From Thinopyrum elongatum (lineage: Eukaryota; Streptophyta; Magnoliopsida; Poales; Poaceae): 64,000 nt of DNA. The notes beneath the pieces are model-generated. The model saw only the letters and a list, made by a program, of their open reading frames with translations. It was not told where the DNA came from and searched no databases. Numbering within the stretch: position 1 is the stretch's first letter; each line of letters starts with the position of its first letter. The position numbers were made by a program, and so were the translations under genes. Where the stretch lies: contig CM022298.1 of assembly GCA_011799875.1 (NCBI GenBank), positions 492,941,180 to 493,005,179 of the forward strand. Reading direction: 5' to 3'. Below, piece by piece: positions 58,143 through 64,000 of the stretch.

Positions 58143-60624
58143 GAAGAATGAAACTAAAGATGACAACACTTAGATCTATGCTTTATGCCTAGCTAGGGTT
58201 GTAAAACGATAGCGCTTGTTGGGAGGCAACCCAATGAATAAATTTTATTTTTGCCTTTTTCTTTCTGTTCTTGAGTGTTTGCATAATTATGCCTCTTTTT
58301 TTATTGTGTTTTTATATTTTGATTAGTGTTTGGGCCAAGCAAAGCCTTTGGGATCATGTTGGGTGATAGTTGATTTGATCTTGTTGGAAAACAGAAACTT
58401 TTGCGTCCAGTAAAATAATTTTGGAAATTCACAGATGCGACAAAAAATTCTGAATTTTTTACACAAGATTGATATACAAGTTTCCTATGTTGTCCTAATT
58501 TTTCGAGTTACATAAGTATATGAGGTATTCAGATTGCTACAGATTTTTCTGTTTTTGACAGATTCTGTTTTCTTTGCATTGTGTGCTTATTTTGATGAAT
58601 CTATGGACTTTATTGGGGGGTATGAGCCATAGTAAAGTTGAAATACATAAATGCAAAAATAAAATATTAATGGGTTTGCAACAGTACTTAGAGTGGTGAT
58701 TTGCTTTGTTATACTAACGGATCTCACGAAGGTTTTGTTAAGTTTTGTGTGATTGAAGTTTTCAAGTTTTGGGTGAAATCACGATGGATGAAGGAATAAG
58801 GAGTAACAAGGGCTTAACCTTGGGGATGCTACCGCACCCCAAGATAATATTCAAGGATGAACAAGCAACTAAGCTTGGGGATGTCCCGGGTGGCATCCCC
58901 TCTTTCTTCTAACGACCATCAGTATTTTACTTGGAGCTATATTTTTATTCGTCACATATCATGAGTTTTGCTTGGAGCGACTTGTAGTATATGAGTCTTT
59001 GCTTGTTTTGCTTTTTGTTTTGTGTCAAGTATCTTTGTTGAACACACCTATTTGAGAGAGCCAAAATTATGCTATGATTTGTTAGAATTGCTCTATGTGC
59101 TTCACTTAAATTCTTTGAGCCGTGGAATTGCTCTAGTGCTTCACTTATATCTTTTTGAGCACGGTGTGCTTTAATATTTTTGAAGAAATGCTCTCATGCT
59201 TCACTTAGATTTATTTGAGAGTTAGTAATTTTAAAGAAAATCTCTCATGCTTCACTTATATTATTTTGAGAGATGAAAATTTTTATGCTCATGTTCTTCA
59301 CTTAAATTTATTTGAGCTATCAAAAGCAACATATTAAACTAGTCCCAATGTGATAGATATTCAAGAGGGATATAATAAAAACTTTCATGAAGATCATTGG
59401 ACAAAATAAACCTGATTCTTTGTAATAGTTTTGAGATATGATGATAGTGATATGTGAGTCATGTTGGTGAGTAATTGTGCTTTAGTAAGAATATTGGTGT
59501 TAACGTTTGTGATTCCCTATGCAAGCACGAAAGTCAATAGTTATGCCATGAAATTACATCCTACTTGTGGTGCATTATTCGGTATTAGTTATGCTTAATG
59601 CTCGCTTATGAGATTTTTCGTTTCTTGGTTGGATGCTTCTCAATCTTTTTGCTAGCCTTCACTTGTACTAAGTCGGAATACTACTTGTACATCCAAAATA
59701 CTTAAACCCAGTTTTGTCATATGAGTCCACCATACCTACCTATATGCGGTATTTCTGTGCCATTCTAAGCAAATTTGTATGCGCCATCTCTAATTTTCAA
59801 AATAAATTTCATTTTTGTGTGCTCGTACCGCTGATGAAACGGTAAGGGGTGGCTGATATTTTTCCATGCTAGATGTGTTATTCTCAAGATGAGTGTTTAT
59901 TCACTTGTCATTGCACGAGAGTACGGCAAAGGTATTAGGGATGCCCAGTCCCGAAATGGAAAATGAATTTACTTTATGTTGTCAAATAATAAATTCCTTG
60001 GAAAGTGTTGGTATGGACGACACCGGTGGATACGGCTAGCCGTGGAATGTGAAAGTATGGTGGAAAAAGGAATAAACTTTATTTTCTGTTTGGGAACCGC
60101 CCATGATATATCTAGCATGGAAAATATTAGGAACTACTCGATCGTTTTCGTTGACAGGAAAAGCATGCCACCCAAAATGTGTTATCTCTCTTTTTTTGGC
60201 TTTGAGCTCTGGCACCTCTACAAATCCCTACTTCCCTCTGCGAAAGGCCTTTCTATTTACTTTATGCAAATTTTTTTATTTGAGTCTCCATCTTCTCTTA
60301 TAAAGCACCAACTAAGGGGCACTATGATCGTACTTGAGCATTGGGTGTAGCTAATATGCGAGTGTGTTTCATGAATGGATCAATGATTGAGCATGATGGG
60401 CTAGGGATAACTTGCTTTGGTGTTGATATTTTGAAAGAGATGGTTGCTTGTTGATATGCTTGAGTATTGAAATATTCATGTCAAAACTAGACTATTGCTT
60501 TGAACCATATAGAAGTCCATATGTCCATGATACAAACGAAAAGAATGTGATGAACATGTTAGGCAGCATTCCACATCAAAAATTCTATTTTTATCATTTA
60601 CCTACTTGAGGACGAGTAGGAATT
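58143..60624 (+). other. Hairpin-rich non-coding interior of element F
   Basis: No convincing gene. Structured words: TTGGG/CCCAA stem at 58219-58234, CTTGGGG/CCCCAAG at 58819-58843, GGGGATG/CATCCCC at 58877-58900, and an array of five hairpins at 59090-59317. The open frame at 59976-60350 is judged fortuitous. Confidence 0.65.
59090..59317 (+). repeat. Array of five degenerate hairpin repeats in element F
   Basis: Each unit has a stem, the loop core GCTTCACTTA (TCTTCACTTA in the fifth) and the matching stem: GCTC/GAGC (59090-59120), GCTC/GAGC (59130-59160), CTCTCA/TGAGAG (59191-59221), TCTCTCA/TGAGAGA (59241-59273), GCTCA/TGAGC (59287-59317). Stem bases change in pairs between units while the loop stays nearly constant. 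Confidence 0.8.
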
Positions 60625-60638
60625 AAGCTTGGGGATGC
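60625..60638 (+). promoter_or_regulatory. Polypurine tract of element F
   Basis: AAGCTTGGGGATGC next to the 3' LTR start. Related CTTGGGGATG words occur inside the element at 58819 and 58874. Confidence 0.75.
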
Positions 60639-61206
60639 TGATATGTCTCCAACGTATCTATAATTTTTGCTTGTTCCATGCTGTTATATTATCATTCTTG
60701 AATGTTTTACAATCATTTTATAGCAACTTTATATCATTTTTTGGGACTAACCTATTGACATAGTGCCTAGTGCCAGTTGCTGTTTTTTTTTGCTTGTTTT
60801 TTACTTCGCAGAAAATCAATACCAAACGGAGTCCAAACGCAGCGAAACTTTTTGAAGATTTTTTCTGGACCAGAAGACACCTGTTGGGCTAAAGAAGTAC
60901 CAGAGGGGGGCTCCGAGGGGAGCACAACGAACCAGCGCACGCCTGGGGGCCCAGGCACGCCCAGGTGGGTTGTGCCCACCTCGGCCGCCTCCCGCACCGC
61001 CTCTTTGCTCTATAAATACCTTGGAAATCCAAAAACCCTAGGGGACTCGACGAAACACAATTCCAGCCGCCGCAAGTTCCAGAAACACCAGATCCAATCT
61101 AGACACCATCACGGAGGGGTTCATCATCCTCATTGGTGCCTCTCCGATGATGCGTGAGTAGTTCATTATAGACCTACGGGTCCGTAGTTAGTAGCTAGAT
61201 GGTTTC

Positions 61207-61243
<37 letters not shown>

Positions 61244-62299
61244 GATTCTCAATACAATGGTCTCTTGGAGATCTATTTGATGTAACTCTTTCTGCGGTGT
61301 GTTTGTTGGGATCCGATGAACTTTGAGTTTACGATCAGATCTATTTTATCCATGAAAGTTATTAGAGTCTTCTTTTGATCTCTTATATGCATGATTACTT
61401 ATAGCCTCGTATTTCTTGTTCGAATCTTTGGTTTAGTTAGGCCAACTAGATCAATTTTTCTTGCCATGGGAAGAGGTGCTTTGTGACGGGTTCGGTCGTG
61501 CGGTGTTCTTTCCCAGTGACAAAAGGCGCAGCAAGACACGTATTGATCGTTGCCATTAAGGATAACAAGATGGGGTCTATTCCTACATGAATAGGTCTTG
61601 TCTACATCATGTCATCATTCTTATTGCATTACTCCGTTTCTCCATGAACTTAATACACTAGATGCATACTGGATAGCGGTCGATGTGTGGAGTAATAGTA
61701 GTAGATGCAGGCAGGAGTCGGTCTACTAATCCTGGACATGATGCCTATATAATGATTATTTCCTGGATATCGTCATAATTATTTGAAGTTCTATCAATTG
61801 CCCAACAATAATTTGTTTCCCCGCCGTATGCTATTTTCTCGAGAGAAGCCACTAGTGAAATCTACGGCCCCAGAGTCTATTTTCCCATCATATATCTTTA
61901 GATCTATATTGCTATTTGTCTTTTTATTTATTTGCATCTTTTATTTTCAGATCTATATTTTCAAAAACATAAAATACCTTGCCGCACTTTTTTTATTACT
62001 TATTTTATTTTGCGTTTTATCGAGAGCTATTTATCCAATCTATCACAAATATTCTCCCGCCAACTTGCCAATTTCTCGCGCCGTTACCCGAGAGGGATTG
62101 ACAACCCCTCTTTTGCGTCGGGTTGCAAATATTTGTTCTTTGTGTGCAGGTACCGTTTACATAGTGTTGCTTGGTTCTCCTACTGGTTCGGTAACCTTGG
62201 TTTCATAACTGAGGGAAATACCTACCTTCGCTGTACTGCATCATCCCTTCCTCCTTGGGGAAAACACTGACGCAGATACGATACAAGAAAGGATCATCA
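60639..62299 (+). repeat. 3' LTR of element F (1661 bp)
   Basis: Begins TGATATGTCTCC (one change from the 5' copy) and ends AGGATCATCA. TATAAATA at 61011-61018; CT microsatellite at about 61208-61240. Confidence 0.92.
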
Positions 62300-62795
62300 T
62301 TCCCCCGGCGGAATCGCTCCGCCGGAGGGCAAAAGTGCTCCTGCCTAAGTTCCGCCTCGAGACGGCGGCGCTCCATCCTGAAAGTCCTCTCCCTATTCTT
62401 TCTAGGTCAAAAGACCTTATATACCAGAAGATGGGCACCGGAGGTGGGCTGGGCTGCCCACCAGCCACCAGGGCGCGCCTAGGGGGCCTGGCGTGCCCTG
62501 GTGTCTTGTGGGCACCAGGCAGCCCCCCTCTGGTAGTTATTTGCTCCAATATTTATTATATATTACAAAATAATTCTATGTAAAATTTCAGCTCATTTGG
62601 AGATGTGCAGAATAGGTATCTCTGACATAGCTTTTTCAGGTCCAGAATTCCAGCTGCCGGTATTCTCCCTCTTCGTGTAAACCTTGCATATTATGAGAGA
62701 AAAGGCATTAGAATTACTCCATAAAGTGTTATTATGCATAAATACATTATAAATAACTGTAGGAAGACATGATGCAAAATGGACGTATCAGTGAG

Positions 62796-64000
62796 CAGCG
62801 CCCTTGACTCGGGCCATGTCACGCCGGAGATCGGCTGTGATTCGGGCTCGGTGATGCTCCCAAGCTCTGTCATTTTGGTTGCGCCAAGCTTGGTATCCGT
62901 CCCGTCCAGCGGTTGTGTACCCTCTAGATCCATAAATGGATCTTGTGTGACCTGCTCTAGTGGCGAGGTCGTGTCATAGGTCGTATGGGTCCTCTGGCAA
63001 CATTGGCTCCTTGCCTCTCCGACGAGGTAGTGGGGGTGGGTCTTCGGCCTCTACAGTCGTCATGTCCCGTCCTCGAGAGGGGCGGTCGGGCTGGTTTGCC
63101 TGATTATATCTTGGGGGTGCGGGCTCAAGGGCCTCGTCGTCCAATAGAGGCAGCAAGAGTCTGCTTGGGTAGCCTTTGTTATGATCTTGTCGCTCATAGC
63201 CGTACCCTTCTTCAGCTGCTAGGACTTTTGTCCATCTGTCATTGAGGGTGCCTTGTTCGGCTTTTAGTTGTTTCTGGTTTTTCTTCAGGCTTCGTGCCGT
63301 GGCTATAAGTTTCCGCTTGAACTGTTCTTGGTCCAGCGGGTCCTCAGGGACGATGAAATCCCCGGCTCCGAGGCTGACCTCCTCTTTAGAGAGAGGGAGG
63401 TAGTTACTGTCCTCGGAGTCATTGAGGTCCTCGGGATTATACTGATCCTCGTGCCCTTCCAAGTTATCGAGCTGTTACTCGGGAGCAGCGGGGTCGTCGA
63501 GGTCTTCCATATTGTCCGGGGTATCATTTTCTCCAGTGCCCGTGTTGCTTTCCCTGCCCCTGCGCCCCTTAGATCGTCGGCGCTGTCGTCGGCGTTTGGG
63601 TGGCTCCTCGCCGGGCTTATCGCCATCTTTTCTGCGGGTGTCGTCGCCGTTCTTCCCGTTGGTGCCGTCGCCCTTATCGTTGGGGATGTCCACCATATAG
63701 ACATCGTAGGTGGAGGTGGCCGTCCACCGTCCGGTGGTGGGAGGGGCAGTAGCAGTATAGGCCATGGCGTCGACATCTTTGTCCATGTCGTCGGCCTCCT
63801 CAGAAGCGTAGTCCAGCATGTCGGTTAAATCTTCGACGGTGGCTACTAAGTGGTGGGACGTAAAATTCCCCGTGGCCCGCCTCAAGATCAAGACAAGCAT
63901 AGGCCGAGGACGGGTCATCCGTGATGTTCATTATCTGGATCCGATCTAGCATCTTGCTTAATAGGACGAGACTAGCCGGATTGGTATCAGGGATTTCTTC
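62796..64000 (-). pseudogene. N-terminal gag region of element E, runs off the window
   Basis: Open pieces 63918-63475, 63776-63303 and 63462-62974 on the minus strand are rich in Asp, Glu, Arg and Lys, with a possible short coiled coil (KRKLIATARSLKKNQKQLKAE). They continue the gag frame interrupted by the solo LTR at 54620. Frame changes near 63470 indicate decay. The start codon and 5' LTR are outside the window. Confidence 0.6.

Larger units (their letters stand above)
55659..62299 (+). mobile_element. Element F: non-autonomous Athila-type LTR element
   Basis: TSD TTCCC at 55654-55658 and 62300-62304. LTRs 55659-57272 (1614 bp) and 60639-62299 (1661 bp). Inside: a tRNA-Asp-type PBS, one 220-codon ORF, about 2.4 kb of hairpin-rich non-coding DNA and a polypurine tract. 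No gag, RT or integrase domain is seen. The PBS suggests it is copied by machinery of Athila-lineage elements. Confidence 0.92.
54626..62790 (-). repeat. Solo LTR of element A's family, split by element F
   Basis: TSD GTGAG at 54621-54625 and 62791-62795. The two pieces, 54626-55658 and 62305-62790, total 1519 bp against 1520 bp for the 5' LTR of A, and share its ends in inverse orientation. The minus-strand TATATAAG box (near 62421-62414) and U3 palindrome are kept. No internal domain of its own remains, so unequal recombination between two LTRs is likely. Confidence 0.9.
47277..64000 (-). mobile_element. Element E: Tat-like gypsy retrotransposon without pol, partial
   Basis: Its 3' LTR (47277-47768) is at the left. 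A plus-strand antisense gene (48382-51694), non-coding DNA, protease and gag follow. Gag is split by the solo LTR (54626-62790) and resumes at 62796 to the window edge. No RT, RNase H or integrase is seen between the protease end (52985) and the antisense gene. The order matches element B with pol removed. Only one end is visible, so no TSD can be checked. Confidence 0.8.

Noticed and set aside
59041..59330. CRISPR array, considered for the regular repeats in element F
   Set aside because: Units are degenerate, spacing varies from 40 to 61 bases, no unique spacers exist, and the host is a plant genome; the paired stem changes fit RNA hairpins instead.
59976..60350. 124-codon plus-strand frame in element F
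   Set aside because: No domain, poor start context, and far from the leader. I recall similar DNA as non-coding interior of related elements; kept as non-coding.
61208..61240. CT microsatellite as an independent feature of interest
   Set aside because: Length difference between the two LTRs of F is ordinary slippage.

Overview
This window is plant nuclear DNA. Its make-up matches a repeat-rich large-genome grass, most likely the wheat/barley tribe (Triticeae): nested Ty3/gypsy LTR retrotransposons of the Athila and Tat lineages, primer-binding sites complementary to plant tRNA-Asp and tRNA-Lys, a Stowaway MITE, PIF/Harbinger-type DNA transposons and LINE tails. I see no intact host gene, no rRNA or tRNA gene and no CRISPR. 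The one host-gene-like sequence is a broken N-terminal piece of a protein kinase on the minus strand at 44191-45282.

Layout, with element letters used in the entries. C is an Athila-lineage element on the minus strand whose left end lies outside the window (segments 1-1482, 8306-11603 and 25136-26546). A (1483-8300, plus, TSD GTAAG) is inserted in C's interior, and B (11604-25130, minus, Tat lineage, TSD TAACC) is inserted in C's LTR. C itself lies in a DNA transposon that ends at 27340. From 27344 to 32404 come smaller elements: a GC-rich PIF-like element, a 316-bp inverted-repeat MITE, a Stowaway MITE and a 5'-truncated LINE. G (32447-41104) is a PIF/Harbinger element with a truncated transposase; D (32698-40138, plus, TSD CCCGC) sits inside G, and a poly(A)-tailed retroelement sits inside D. 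A second poly(A)-tailed element (41611-43133), the kinase fragment (split by a small DNA transposon) and a minus-strand LINE (to 47276) follow. E (47277 to the right edge, minus, Tat-like) is inserted in that LINE. E's gag is split by a solo LTR of A's family (TSD GTGAG), which is itself split by F (55659-62299, plus, TSD TTCCC), a non-autonomous Athila-type element.

How the parts work together. A carries gag, protease, RT, RNase H and integrase, broken by two frameshifts. B carries a gag-pol reading frame with two in-frame stops and a lysine at the integrase catalytic glutamate position. B also carries an antisense multi-exon gene with its own TATA box; every splice phase agrees and the assembled frame has no stop. 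E carries a related but damaged antisense gene. C has lost pol, and F codes only for an unrecognised 220-residue protein followed by long non-coding RNA rich in hairpins. C, D, E and F would therefore depend on proteins supplied in trans.

Most noteworthy: the intact antisense gene of B; an array of five short hairpins in F with compensating stem changes; a long quasi-palindrome upstream of the TATA box in several unrelated LTRs; reiterated polypurine-tract-like boxes inside the Tat-type elements; and the kinase fragment. Family names were not assigned, because no database search was possible.
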